56,466 nt of DNA from Deltaproteobacteria bacterium (GTDB lineage Bacteria > Myxococcota_A > UBA796 > GCA-2862545), in NCBI GenBank assembly GCA_007693595.1, contig REDI01000079.1:1-56466 (forward strand). Direction: 5' to 3'. Numbering within the stretch: the stretch's first letter is position 1; the number at the start of each line of letters is the position of its first letter. Of the stretch, positions 1-8,554 are shown piece after piece. The notes below the pieces were generated by a model. It worked only from the letters and a program-made list of their open reading frames with translations. It had not been told where the DNA came from and did not search any database. A program made the translations under genes and the position numbers.

Positions 1-34
1 CGGGACATTACGCGTGCTCACATCGCAGGCATCC

Positions 35-1048
35 TCAGGGAGCCTTGGACTTGAGGAGCGATCGGATCTGGCTGCGGCCCGGTCCGAGAGACAGAAGGCA
101 GGTCAACGTCATGGTGATGGCCGAGATCAGGCACCAGGTACAGGTGGCCCCGATCACGAAGGGCTGCCAGAAGGTGAGCAGGATCGAGAAGAGAAAGCCC
201 GGACCGCTCAAGAGGAGCAAGACGGCGGGGGTCCAGCGGGCCAGGCGCTCGGGTCCGAACCACCCGAAAAGGTAAATCCCAAGGATGATGGCGTAGCCGA
301 TCGCCCCCATGACCGCGAGAGGACCCAGACCCCACAGCATCGCCATGTCGCTGTGCTGCACGACGTTGCACTGGCCGATGGGTCCGCACACGAGATCTTG
401 CTGCGTCGTCTCACCCCACGAGAGGTAGAGCGCGGCGCCGAGTCCGACGGCAGCGACGAGGATCTTGATGGAGCGCGGCGTTCGCGCCGAGAGGTCCTCT
501 TGCCACCGCCCCGGAGGGATCGAGGCGAGCGCGAGCACGATCAAGATCGCCATGAGCGCGATCGCCACGTAGTTGCCCGGAACATCGTTCTGTACCCGCC
601 CCAAAACACTGGGCTCTTGCACGCGGGAAGGCCTGGACGACGCAGCGTGCTCTTCGAGGCCAGGCAGCGAGGGCAGCCCCAGACCCCCGGCGGCCTGCGC
701 TTCGCGGAAGAGCCCGGGGAGCCGCTCGGGGATCTCGCGGGCTCCGACCAGCAGCTCGTCGCCGAGGAGGATCGTGGGCACGCCGCGACGACTGCGGGGG
801 ACGTCCAGCGTGGACCAGACCTGCTCAAGCAAGGCCGATCCCTCGGGAGTCGAGGTGTCGATGGTGACCAGCCGCAGGGTGTCCTGGTGGGTCGCCTGCA
901 GAGGATCGAGGTCCCGCTCGGAGACGAGGGCGCAGTAGGGACAGTGCGGGGACGAGAAGTAGACCGCGACGACGCGACCTTCGTCAGCGAAGCCAGGGAG
1001 GGAAGTGGTCAGGAGGGCTACGAGTAGGAGGGCAAGGCGCTGCCACAT
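35..1048 (-). CDS. Thioredoxin-like / vitamin K epoxide reductase (VKOR) fusion membrane protein
   Basis: Predicted disulfide-forming enzyme: a VKOR-type membrane domain reoxidises a thioredoxin-like partner, here on the same chain. I start it at the ATG that gives a signal peptide (MWQRLALLLVALL); the frame stays open 40 codons further upstream without signal-like sequence. That gives 337 residues. A thioredoxin-like part carries CPYC (C36, C39). After a linker, about four to five hydrophobic segments hold a loop Cys pair (C221, C227 in CGPIGQC) and the VKOR redox motif CTWC (C303, C306). Fused Trx-VKOR proteins are known in bacteria, but usually with the Trx domain C-terminal, so the N-terminal position here is a variant order. 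Divergent from the CBS gene. Family call is confident; the redox direction is inferred. Confidence 0.85.
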   Translation of the reverse strand: MWQRLALLLVALLTTSLPGFADEGRVVAVYFSSPHCPYCALVSERDLDPLQATHQDTLRLVTIDTSTPEGSALLEQVWSTLDVPRSRRGVPTILLGDELLVGAREIPERLPGLFREAQAAGGLGLPSLPGLEEHAASSRPSRVQEPSVLGRVQNDVPGNYVAIALMAILIVLALASIPPGRWQEDLSARTPRSIKILVAAVGLGAALYLSWGETTQQDLVCGPIGQCNVVQHSDMAMLWGLGPLAVMGAIGYAIILGIYLFGWFGPERLARWTPAVLLLLSGPGFLFSILLTFWQPFVIGATCTWCLISAITMTLTCLLSLGPGRSQIRSLLKSKAP

Positions 1049-1150
1049 GAAACCGAACCTTTGGTTTGCCGAGTATTGTGAACGACAGGGGGAAGTCGGC
1101 CTGTCCTCGACGGTCGGTGGGGTTACGACGACCATGTAAGGAGGACTCGG

Positions 1151-1621
1151 ATGGAACGCGATGCCCAAATCGTCTTAGTGCACAACTTCATGACTTCCCC
1201 GGTTCGCACCATCGCGGCGGACCTCGAGATCGACGACGCGCTCCACAAGCTGCGCCAATCCGGCCACTCTGGCGCTCCAGTCGTCGACGATGCGGGTCAG
1301 GTCGTCGGCGTGCTCTCCGAGGTCGACTGTATGCGCGTCCTAGCCTCGGCGGCCTTCCATGGCATGCCCTCGGGGCCCGTCGCGGCCTACATGACCCGCT
1401 CGGTGCTCAGCCTCTCCCCTGACAACGACATCTTTATGGCGGTCGCCCGCTTCCAAGAGACCCGGTTCCGCCGGTTCCCCGTCGTTGACCAAGGCAAGCT
1501 GGTCGGGATCGTCACCGTGGCCGACATCGATGAGGCCCTGTGGAAGATCGCGAAAGACCGAAAGAAGCTCAAGACGGTCCTCGATCACCCTCCCGGAGCT
1601 GCCTGGGATCCGCGTCGCTGA
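1151..1621 (+). CDS. CBS-domain pair protein
   Basis: A 156-residue stand-alone Bateman module. Two CBS motifs are visible, about residues 8-65 (ending in VVGVLSEVDCMRVL) and 77-140 (ending in LVGIVTVADIDEALW), each with the typical hydrophobic-GxxxxxD pattern. Such pairs bind adenosyl ligands (AMP, ATP, SAM) and act as sensors, but no effector domain is attached, so the ligand and partner are unknown. A strong Shine-Dalgarno (AAGGAGG) lies just before the ATG. It is divergent from the VKOR gene, with about 100 bp for both promoters, and is followed by a strong hairpin. Confidence 0.88.
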   Translation: MERDAQIVLVHNFMTSPVRTIAADLEIDDALHKLRQSGHSGAPVVDDAGQVVGVLSEVDCMRVLASAAFHGMPSGPVAAYMTRSVLSLSPDNDIFMAVARFQETRFRRFPVVDQGKLVGIVTVADIDEALWKIAKDRKKLKTVLDHPPGAAWDPRR

Positions 1622-1636
1622 TCCCCTGGCCGTTGC

Positions 1637-1674
1637 CCCGAGACCCGCCTGCGAGCAGGCTGGGTGAGCTCGGG
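1637..1674. terminator. Hairpin between convergent genes
   Basis: CCCGAG at 1637-1642 pairs with CTCGGG at 1669-1674. Inside it ACCC-GCCTGC pairs with GCAGGC-T-GGGT around a 2-nt loop. The structure sits between the stops of the CBS gene and the convergent lipoprotein gene, so it probably ends transcription from both sides. There is no clear U-tract. Confidence 0.6.
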
Positions 1675-1700
1675 AACAGACCTAGGGCCGCGCCAAGGAC

Positions 1701-2621
1701 TCAGTCGACGAACTCGATGGCGCGGGTCGCGCGCTCGGCCCGCCGATCGGCTTGATCGACGAGGGTGTAGAAGTGGACCTCTTGGTCGGTGACGAGGGCG
1801 AGGTCGTCGTCGGTTTCGCTCGAGACGGCCTCGGCCTGGCCGGGGAGGCGCATGGAGCCGATGGTCTTGCCTTGACGGTTGATCAGCAGGAGGCCTCGGT
1901 CCTCGATGACCGCAGCGACGCCGTTGCGCGCACCGAGGTTCGTGATCGAGTGGATCGGCCGGTCGAGCTCGATGGACCAGGAGAGCCCGCCGAGCAGGGA
2001 ATGTCGGCTGAGGGTGGTCCCCGTCGCGGCGTAGAGAGCGCCCGATCGCGGATCGAGGGTCGCGAGATCGCCGGGGAAGCTCTGGCTTTGCTCGCCTTCG
2101 CTCAGCTCGATGATCCTGCCCTGGTCGACGAGCCAGACGCGGTCGCGCTCGTGCCAGGTGAGAAGCCGGGCCTGTTCGGAGCAGGCGCCGAGCTCGAGCT
2201 CGGTGAGCCGATGGGTGAGGTGGGTCTGCTCGCCGAAGAGGCAGCCCTGGCCGTCGTCGCGGATCCAGACGGTGCGGCGGTGCGTGCCGCTGGCGTGCAG
2301 GACGCCCGGCAGGGCGAGATCGCGTTCGTGTTGCCAGTCATCGAAGCGGATCGTGTGGACGCCTTCGGGGCTGTACCCGAAGACCCACTCGCCGGAGCCG
2401 CCGCCGACGCGCTCGACGGGGGTGGGCAGGTCGACATCGCGGATGACGTGACCTTCGAGCGCGTTGAAGGAGCAGGTGGTGTCGAGCATGGCCCCGTGGC
2501 CGGCGCCTTCACCTAGCAGGACGACACCGCGCGTGGCGTTGAGCATCGTGGAGTGGTGGACGAGCTCGACCCCTTCGGAGTCACAGGCCGTGAGGAGAAG
2601 AAGGAGGGTCAGAGGTCGCAT
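1701..2621 (-). CDS. Lipoprotein, probable beta-propeller
   Basis: A 306-residue protein with a short lipoprotein signal: MRPLTLLLLLTAC, predicted lipidated Cys13. The body shows no Pfam family I recognise with certainty. It has repeated short beta-type blocks (VWIRDDGQG, VWLVDQGRI, LLLINRQGK) spaced 40-50 residues apart, which suggests a WD40/PQQ-like propeller. One recognisable block, GALYAATGTTL, is typical of such folds. Predicted to sit on the outer or inner membrane facing the periplasm. It has its own AT-rich upstream region. Function unknown. Confidence 0.75.
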   Translation of the reverse strand: MRPLTLLLLLTACDSEGVELVHHSTMLNATRGVVLLGEGAGHGAMLDTTCSFNALEGHVIRDVDLPTPVERVGGGSGEWVFGYSPEGVHTIRFDDWQHERDLALPGVLHASGTHRRTVWIRDDGQGCLFGEQTHLTHRLTELELGACSEQARLLTWHERDRVWLVDQGRIIELSEGEQSQSFPGDLATLDPRSGALYAATGTTLSRHSLLGGLSWSIELDRPIHSITNLGARNGVAAVIEDRGLLLINRQGKTIGSMRLPGQAEAVSSETDDDLALVTDQEVHFYTLVDQADRRAERATRAIEFVD

Positions 2622-2699
2622 GGCTTGCTCCGGGGCTGGGGGCTCTCACTGCGGAGATCGTAGCGCGTGTGGGCGCCGCTCGCTAAGGAATCTCTCCCC

Positions 2700-2726
2700 G
2701 AAATATACTTTATAACACATGTTATG
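2700..2726 (-). promoter_or_regulatory. AT-rich palindrome and possible promoter
   Basis: In a GC-rich window this short stretch is AT-rich. It contains a perfect inverted repeat ATAACA-CA-TGTTAT (2712-2725). On the minus strand TATAAAG/TATATT lies just downstream, resembling a -10 element, about 80 bp upstream of the lipoprotein start at 2621. It could be an operator overlapping the promoter of that gene. No regulator is known. Confidence 0.35.
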
Positions 2727-2826
2727 TGCGGTTTTGTTCGGGTGAAGGGCTCTTGGCAGCGGCCCCGGCTCCCCAGCCCCCCGCCCGGCGTCGGGTCACA
2801 GAGGGGAGGCCTGGTCTGCTTGGCCG

Positions 2827-3435
2827 TCACGTCCCAGGGGGGGCGGGTTCGTCGGGCTCGGCGAGGGCGGGGTGTGATGATTCGAGCTTCTCTTTCGTGC
2901 GTAGCCGCCACTCCAGGACCAGGTGGACCAGGGCCGAGAGCACTGCGAGGACCCACAAGATCCCCACCACCCAGCGAATGACGGCTCGGGGGGCTTCGAC
3001 CTCGGCTTTGGTCGACCAGATCGAGGGCTCCTCGGGGTCGACATAGAGGTCGATCTTGGACCGATTCTGTTCGATGGCCTCGCGGAAGAGCCGGTAGCGG
3101 GTCGCGCCCCCGGTCGAGAAGTCGTTCTCGGCGTAGGGACCGTGCGTCGGGTGCTGATAGCGAATCGACATCTTGTAGCTCGTCACCCACCGGCCTTCAT
3201 CCCGCGACTCACCAGGACGAACCACGTACTCACGGTTTCGGGTGGCCCAGGTCACCGTGCCCTCGAGCTCGGTGCCATGGTTGAACAGGTGAGTGTGGCG
3301 CCAGGACAGGTAGAGCTCGACGCTCGCCCCGACCGAGAGGACCAAGATGGCGACGAGGCTCAGAACCAACCAGAGGAAAGGATCGTAGCCACGGCGCAGA
3401 GGGAGGTGGACTGGCATGGGCTTGGGATCGGTCAT
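2827..3435 (-). CDS. Two-TM membrane protein, DUF3592-like
   Basis: I start it at MTDPKPMPV because the upstream extension of the frame is low-complexity Arg/Pro-rich and contains no signal. That gives 202 residues. Two transmembrane helices bracket a soluble part: about residues 20-45 (FLWLVLSLVAILVLSV) and 155-180 (VVGILWVLAVLSALV). The middle region runs EGTVTW...SYKMSIRYQHPTHGPY...IDLYVDPEEPSIWS, which fits the DUF3592 pattern (a Y-x-Y-xxG strand followed by a V-D-P-xxP motif). Role unknown. It is probably in one transcription unit with, or just upstream of, the 1701-2621 lipoprotein. Confidence 0.7.
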   Translation of the reverse strand: MTDPKPMPVHLPLRRGYDPFLWLVLSLVAILVLSVGASVELYLSWRHTHLFNHGTELEGTVTWATRNREYVVRPGESRDEGRWVTSYKMSIRYQHPTHGPYAENDFSTGGATRYRLFREAIEQNRSKIDLYVDPEEPSIWSTKAEVEAPRAVIRWVVGILWVLAVLSALVHLVLEWRLRTKEKLESSHPALAEPDEPAPPGT

Positions 3436-3520
3436 CCGAGGCGCTCCGCAAGGGGGTACGGTAGCACAGGGATCGCGCCCGCGTCTCCGCTCCGGCGTCG
3501 CTTCTGGGGTTCTGCAGGGC

Positions 3521-5461
3521 TCAGTCTTCGTCGCCGTGCGGCGCGGCGCTGTCGTAGACCAGCACCCGCGCCCCATCGGGATCACTGACGTACAGCCGCC
3601 CCTCGATCCACGCGAGCCCCGCGGGGGACAGGGGCCCACCCGCCGGGTCGACCCGTGGATCGGAGCTCTGCAGATCGGGCTGTCCGAGTACCTGATCGGC
3701 CGGCTGGCCGCTACTCGAGGGCCGCCCTCGCCAGAGCAAGACGCGGCTCGTGTCGCTGACGAGGAGCTGTCGCCCGGTGCTGTGGACGTGGGTCGGCGCG
3801 ATCAGCCGATCGGCGTCGATGGGATCGTCCTCGTCGAAGTAGCTCTCGAGATCGGGCTGTCCGAGAACCCGGTCGGCGGGTCGTCCGCTCTGGGTCGGCA
3901 GGCTGTTCCATACCAGGACGCGCCGGTTGCCGTGGTCGGCGACGTAGAGCCGTTGACCATCGAAGGAGACGTCGGTGGGATGCCAGAGGTGAGCTGCGGT
4001 CGGCTCGTCCTCACCCTCACCTTGGTTCGGCTCGCACAGGGCGCGGTTGGGCTGACCCAGCACCACGTCAGGAGAGGTTCGCGCCGACGGAAAGCTGAAC
4101 CAGATGAGGACGCGGTTATTCAGGGTGTCGGCCACAAAAAACCGCCCGTATGCCGCCTCGACCGCGCTCGGCCCGTTCAGGCGGCTCGCCGAGCAGCCCG
4201 GCTCGGCCGGATCTTCGTTGGGGTGGCCCAGCACGAAGTGGGGGCCGGGACCCAGGGGCTCTTCGGGGTCGGTCTCGTCGGCGCTGTCCGACTCCCCTTC
4301 GGGCTCGGCGGAGGTCGGGAGCTCGGACCAGACCGAGATCCGATGATTGCCTCGCTCGACGACGGCCAGTCGTTGTCCATCGGAGGCGACGCCCACGGGC
4401 TCGTTCAGGCGGCCGAAGGCGCCGCCGGGCTCCACGTGGTCCATGTCGTCTTGCCCGAGGAGCGCGACCGCGGTGTCGGAGGAAGTAGGCAGGCCCTCGA
4501 AGATCAGGACGCGGTGGCTGAGGGGATCGGCGATGTAGGTGTGGCCGTCGACCCATAGAGGCGCGCCGATGGGTGCGTCGAAGCCGTCGCTTCCGGGCTC
4601 GCCGCCACGGTGGGGAGCGATCTGGAGAAGATCGGGCTGCCCGATCACGCCGATCGGGCTCTGCTCAGGCTCGAGGTAGAGCAGGCGGACGCAGGGAACG
4701 CGCACGCGTGGACTGCGATCGGTGATCCGACCGGAGCTCGGAAAGATCCGACAGCCGTAGGCCTCGGGCACGTCGAAGAGCTGGAGCTGCCACCGATCTC
4801 CCTCGATCAGCTTGTGGTCGAAGACGAAGTCGCCGTCGCCGAGCGTGCGAGACGCGGTCTGGTCGAGGGCGATGCCGACGGTCTGCGCCCCCAGGCCCGA
4901 GACGGTGCCTCCCAGGTTGCGAGCCTGAGCACACCGAACCGAGATCAGCACGTCGGCGGTCCCGACCTGACCCTGCCAGGCGGTGCTGCGGCAGCTCTGA
5001 GACTCGGGCTCCTCGAGGAGCGACAGCGACCAGGTATCGCCGGCCGAGAGCCCACCCTGTAGAGGATAGAAGCCATCCTGCTGGAAGGTCAGCGGCGCTC
5101 CGTCGAAGTCCAGCACGAGCTCCCCGTCGAGGCCTTGGACCCGCAGGACCAGCTCCACGTCGCGTGGCGTGCAGATCAAGCGAACGGTCGAGACGTCTTG
5201 GCCCTGGATGGTTCCCTCCGCATCGCGCAGCTCGCAGTCGTGGTGTCGGGGTGGGACCGCGAGGGTGACCTCGAAGTCGCTGCCATCTTCGAGGGGGTCG
5301 CTGAACGAGAACGACGCTGTGCCTGAGACTTCGAGGCGTTGATCCCCCAGGCGAAGGACAGCGGTATCGCCGCTGAGCCCCTCAGCCTGTCCACCGACGG
5401 TGAACAAGGGGGGGCCGCAGGCGCAGAGCGCGAGCAGGCTGCACACGAGGGCGCGGGACAT
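3521..5461 (-). CDS. NHL-repeat beta-propeller lipoprotein
   Basis: A 646-residue lipoprotein (MSRALVCSLLALCAC; lipobox LCAC, lipid on Cys15). Residues about 20-260 are three or four repeated beta domains with paired cysteines (IQGQDVSTVRLICTP, TADVLISVRCAQA), resembling bacterial surface adhesin-type modules. Residues about 270-640 form an NHL propeller, with repeated units of the type VLGQPD...LNxPxxVxxDGxRLxVxDxxNxRVLxW, at least five blades. NHL propellers are protein or ligand binding scaffolds and no catalytic motif is seen. An acidic low-complexity insert (EGESDSADETDPEE) interrupts one blade. Likely exposed on the cell surface or periplasm; substrate unknown. Confidence 0.82.
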   Translation of the reverse strand: MSRALVCSLLALCACGPPLFTVGGQAEGLSGDTAVLRLGDQRLEVSGTASFSFSDPLEDGSDFEVTLAVPPRHHDCELRDAEGTIQGQDVSTVRLICTPRDVELVLRVQGLDGELVLDFDGAPLTFQQDGFYPLQGGLSAGDTWSLSLLEEPESQSCRSTAWQGQVGTADVLISVRCAQARNLGGTVSGLGAQTVGIALDQTASRTLGDGDFVFDHKLIEGDRWQLQLFDVPEAYGCRIFPSSGRITDRSPRVRVPCVRLLYLEPEQSPIGVIGQPDLLQIAPHRGGEPGSDGFDAPIGAPLWVDGHTYIADPLSHRVLIFEGLPTSSDTAVALLGQDDMDHVEPGGAFGRLNEPVGVASDGQRLAVVERGNHRISVWSELPTSAEPEGESDSADETDPEEPLGPGPHFVLGHPNEDPAEPGCSASRLNGPSAVEAAYGRFFVADTLNNRVLIWFSFPSARTSPDVVLGQPNRALCEPNQGEGEDEPTAAHLWHPTDVSFDGQRLYVADHGNRRVLVWNSLPTQSGRPADRVLGQPDLESYFDEDDPIDADRLIAPTHVHSTGRQLLVSDTSRVLLWRGRPSSSGQPADQVLGQPDLQSSDPRVDPAGGPLSPAGLAWIEGRLYVSDPDGARVLVYDSAAPHGDED

Positions 5462-5559
5462 TCAGGCTCCAGGGCTCGAGCTGCCCTAACCTCCCGTGCC
5501 CATCTCGGAGCACCGATCTTGCAGGCGACGAGTCCAAGGGTGCGGATCCTCCCCGGCGA

Positions 5560-6666
5560 TCAGGGCTCTTCCCACCTCGCCGCGAGGCGGGCGCCTTCGA
5601 GGACGGGGCCCAGCGCGTTCAGCACCGCCTGGATCTCTCCGGCCTCGCTCCGAGGCCCCAGGCTCAGCCGAAGGCCGCCCTCGGGCTCGGGATCACCCAT
5701 CGCGGTGAGCACGGGGGAGGCCTCGAGGCTACCCGAGGCGCACGCAGCCCCCGCCGAGGCGCAGATCCCGTGCAGATCGAGCGCTTGGACCAGGCTCTCG
5801 GCGCGCAGGCCCGCGAAGATCACGCAGGTGGTGTTGGGTACCCGTGGCACGTCCTGCCCGACGATCCGTCCGCCGAGGGACCGAAGACCGGACTCCAGGG
5901 CGTCGCGGAGCAACTCCCAGCGCGCGCTCCTCGTCGCGAGCTCGACGCGCGCTAGCCGGCATGCCTCGCCGAGGCCGACCGCACCGGCTGTGTTCACCGT
6001 TCCCGCCCGTCGTCCACGCTCCTGTCCGCCCCCTCCGAGGAGGGCTGGAAAGGGCTCCCCATCGGGCAGGAGCAGCGCCCCGGTGCCTGCGGGCCCGCCG
6101 AGTTTGTGACCCGAGATCACCGCTCCGTCGACCTCGGAGAGATCGAGCGGTATGCGCCCCGCCGCCTGGGTGGCGTCGACATGGAGGAGGGCGCCGATCG
6201 CGCGCGTCTTGCGCCGCGCTTCGTCGAGGGCTTGGATCACCCCGGTCTCGTGGTTGGCGGCCATGAGCGAGAGCCCGGCGAGATCGGCAGGCAGCTCGGG
6301 TAGGATGCAGCGCCCGTCGCGGTCGACTGCCAGCGCGTCCTCGACCTCGCCACCGCGGCGAGCCACGGCGTCGAGCACGCAGGGGTGTTCGATGGCCGAG
6401 ACCCACCATCGCGAGCGATCGGGCACGCGCGCTCCGCGGATGAAGAGGTGGTTGGCCTCGGTGGCGCCGCTGGTGAAGACCACCCCCTCGGGTCGGCCTC
6501 CGAGCAGGGCGGCGACGTGTGCGCGGGCCTCTTCGACGGCGATGGCAGCGGCCTGCCCCATGCGGTGAGGGCTCGCGGGGTTGGCGGGGACCCCCAACCA
6601 TGGACGCATCGCTTCGATCACCTCGGGCAGCAGGGGCGAGGTCGCGTTGTGATCGAGGTAGATCAC
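5560..6666 (-). CDS. Cysteine desulfurase (NifS/IscS class)
   Basis: PLP enzyme releasing sulfur from cysteine, 368 residues. Visible signatures: YLDHNATSP at the N-terminus, TSGATEAN phosphate-binding turn (about 65-72), AIEHP with the base-stacking His94, SGHKLGGP with Lys188 for PLP, and ICASAGAACASGS with the probable persulfide Cys309. The start is GTG; its GTGA overlaps the TGA stop of era, so translation is coupled. It ends the mnmA-rnc-radical SAM-era operon. MnmA needs persulfide sulfur, so this enzyme may feed MnmA directly (inference). Fe-S cluster supply is the other obvious use, but no iscU or sufU homologue is in the window. Confidence 0.92.
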   Translation of the reverse strand: MIYLDHNATSPLLPEVIEAMRPWLGVPANPASPHRMGQAAAIAVEEARAHVAALLGGRPEGVVFTSGATEANHLFIRGARVPDRSRWWVSAIEHPCVLDAVARRGGEVEDALAVDRDGRCILPELPADLAGLSLMAANHETGVIQALDEARRKTRAIGALLHVDATQAAGRIPLDLSEVDGAVISGHKLGGPAGTGALLLPDGEPFPALLGGGGQERGRRAGTVNTAGAVGLGEACRLARVELATRSARWELLRDALESGLRSLGGRIVGQDVPRVPNTTCVIFAGLRAESLVQALDLHGICASAGAACASGSLEASPVLTAMGDPEPEGGLRLSLGPRSEAGEIQAVLNALGPVLEGARLAARWEEP

Positions 6667-7601
6667 TGGCGCTCGAAGCCGACCTTGCGCAGCCCCTTGG
6701 CGCTCTTGGTCCAGTTCTTCTCGACCGCGACGTAGAGCTCCAAGTAGACCTTGCAGCCGAGCAGCTCTTGGATGTCTTGCCGGGCCAGTTTGCCGATCCG
6801 CTTGAGCATCTCGCCGCCTTTGCCGATCACGATGCCCTTCTGGCTATCGCGCTCGACCACGATCCGACTGTAGATCTTGACCAGGGGACGAGGGCCTTCG
6901 CGGCCGCTCTCGTCGAATCGCTCGATCTCGACGAAGGAGGCGTAGGGGATCTCTTGCTCGGTCAAGTGGAAGAGCTTTTCGCGGATGATCTCGGCGACCA
7001 AGAAGCGCTCGCTGACCTGAGCCCACTCGTCTTGGGGATAGAGCGGTGGGTGCTCGGGGAGGACCTGCCGTAGCTCACCGAGCAAGGCGTCGAGGTTGTC
7101 GCCGGTCAGGGCCGAGAGCGGCACGATCGCCGCGTTGGGCACCTTCTCGGCCAGGGCTCGCAGGACAGGTAGGATCAGCGGCTTGGGTACCACGTCGACC
7201 TTGTTCGCGACGATGACCACGGGCTTGTCTTGCTTGCTCGCGAGCTCGGCCATGTGGGCGTCGAAGGCGTCGAGCACCGGGGCAGAGGGGTCGCGCTCGT
7301 GGCGGCGTGCGCCATCGGCGACGTCGACGATCCACAGGATCGCGTCGCTGTCGCGCACGGCGAAGAGGGTCTTGTCGACCATGACCTTGTTCAGCTCGGT
7401 CCACGCCTCGTGGTAGCCGGGCGTGTCGACCAGGATCATCTGCAGCCCGTCTTCGTTGTGGATGCCGGCGATGCGGTCGCGGGTGGTCTGGGGCTTGGAG
7501 CTGGTGATCGCGATCTTGGAGCCCAGGATCTGGTTCAGCAGGGTGGACTTGCCTGCGTTGGGCTTTCCGAAGAGAGCGATGCTGCCGCACTTGAAGCTCA
7601 T
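6663..7601 (-). CDS. era: GTPase Era
   Basis: Ribosome-assembly GTPase that binds the 3' end of 16S rRNA, 312 residues (family about 300). G1 is GKPNAGKS (12-19), G3 is DTPG (59-62), G4 is NKVD (133-136) and G5 is SAL in PLSALTGDN. The C-terminal KH domain carries GIVIGKGG followed by LKRIGKLARQDI, and the chain ends with VGFERQ, typical for Era. Its ATG overlaps the stop of the upstream radical SAM gene (ATGA), and its stop overlaps the GTG of the cysteine desulfurase. The rnc-era association is common in bacteria. Confidence 0.96.
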   Translation of the reverse strand: MSFKCGSIALFGKPNAGKSTLLNQILGSKIAITSSKPQTTRDRIAGIHNEDGLQMILVDTPGYHEAWTELNKVMVDKTLFAVRDSDAILWIVDVADGARRHERDPSAPVLDAFDAHMAELASKQDKPVVIVANKVDVVPKPLILPVLRALAEKVPNAAIVPLSALTGDNLDALLGELRQVLPEHPPLYPQDEWAQVSERFLVAEIIREKLFHLTEQEIPYASFVEIERFDESGREGPRPLVKIYSRIVVERDSQKGIVIGKGGEMLKRIGKLARQDIQELLGCKVYLELYVAVEKNWTKSAKGLRKVGFERQ

Positions 7602-8554
7602 GAGTTAGCCTTGGAGAGGGCGAAGTGACCCCGTTGAAGGTGGGGATCGGGTTGGACATCGAGCTCGCTCAGGCGAAACTCGGCGCGCAGGGTGCGCACA
7701 TGCTGGCTGCGTGGCCCCTTGGCTCGCGCGAGATCCGCGGGCGCGCACCGGACGGTAACCTGTGCACCGGCGGGGGCCCCGTCGAGCAAGGCGCGTAGCT
7801 GCTCGAGCGTGCGGCGGGCCTCGACCAGCTCCCGAAGGCTCGGGTGGCGCGGCCCGGCGATGGCCTGACCCAGCCCGTCGGGGGTGGCTTGCTGCCCGAT
7901 TCGGATCACCTGCACTCCGCCGTCCTCGAGGAGATCGAGGGCTTCGCGACAGGCGGTGATCGCCTCGGGGAGGGTGAGGGGCGTGTAGAGCCCGTGCATG
8001 TGTCGGTGGCGGAGCTGGGAGCCTCGGATCACCTGCACCGGGTGTAGGCGGGCGGTATGAGCACGCCCGACCAGGGTGCGCGCGTCGGAGAGGAAGCTCT
8101 GGTAGGTGGAGCCGGGCAGCCCAGGCGCGAGCACCGCGCTGACGCGCGCCCCCATCTCGCACAGACCTTCGAGCTGCTCGAGGAGCAGGGAGCGGCGGTA
8201 GGGTCGCCGCGTCGCTCGCAGGGCCTTGTTGTGGAAGCTCAACAGGTCGAGCTCGAAGGTCACGGTCCCCGCGTCGAGCAGCCATCGTGCGGTCGCGCGA
8301 TCGAGCAGATCGGGGCGCACCCTCACGAAGAGCGGCCGGCCCTGGGCGGCCTCGACCTGCGCTCGGGTCGGCGGTGCGCCCCCGTAGAAGCCCACCCATG
8401 CGCGATCGACCTTGTCGCGGTCGCGTTCGGTGGCCTCGGCCAGCGCGGTGATCGTGTCGGGCTCCATCGGGTCTGGAGCGGGCGGGCAGAGCATGCATCG
8501 ATCCAGACCCGGGCAGCACCCGAGGGGGACCGCGGCGATCGCAGGCGGCTTCAT
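7598..8554 (-). CDS. Elp3-like radical SAM protein with atypical Cys spacing
   Basis: A 318-residue protein placed between rnc and era, with 4-nt ATGA overlaps on both sides. The N-terminus reads PLGCCPGLDRCMLCPP, a likely radical SAM cluster site but with spacing C14-x5-C20-x2-C23 rather than CxxxCxxC. Downstream blocks match COG1243-type radical SAM proteins: VGFYGGAPPT, VRVRPD, TFELDLLSFHNKAL, RVSAVLAPGLPGST and RLHPVQVIRGSQL. There is no acetyltransferase domain, so it is the short bacterial form. A related gene next to rnc is known in Firmicutes; its function there is not established. RNA modification is plausible but inferred. Confidence 0.75.
   Translation of the reverse strand: MKPPAIAAVPLGCCPGLDRCMLCPPAPDPMEPDTITALAEATERDRDKVDRAWVGFYGGAPPTRAQVEAAQGRPLFVRVRPDLLDRATARWLLDAGTVTFELDLLSFHNKALRATRRPYRRSLLLEQLEGLCEMGARVSAVLAPGLPGSTYQSFLSDARTLVGRAHTARLHPVQVIRGSQLRHRHMHGLYTPLTLPEAITACREALDLLEDGGVQVIRIGQQATPDGLGQAIAGPRHPSLRELVEARRTLEQLRALLDGAPAGAQVTVRCAPADLARAKGPRSQHVRTLRAEFRLSELDVQPDPHLQRGHFALSKANS

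Noticed and set aside
1-34. Partial gene at the left edge
   Set aside because: The stretch before the VKOR stop is too short to assign to any gene.
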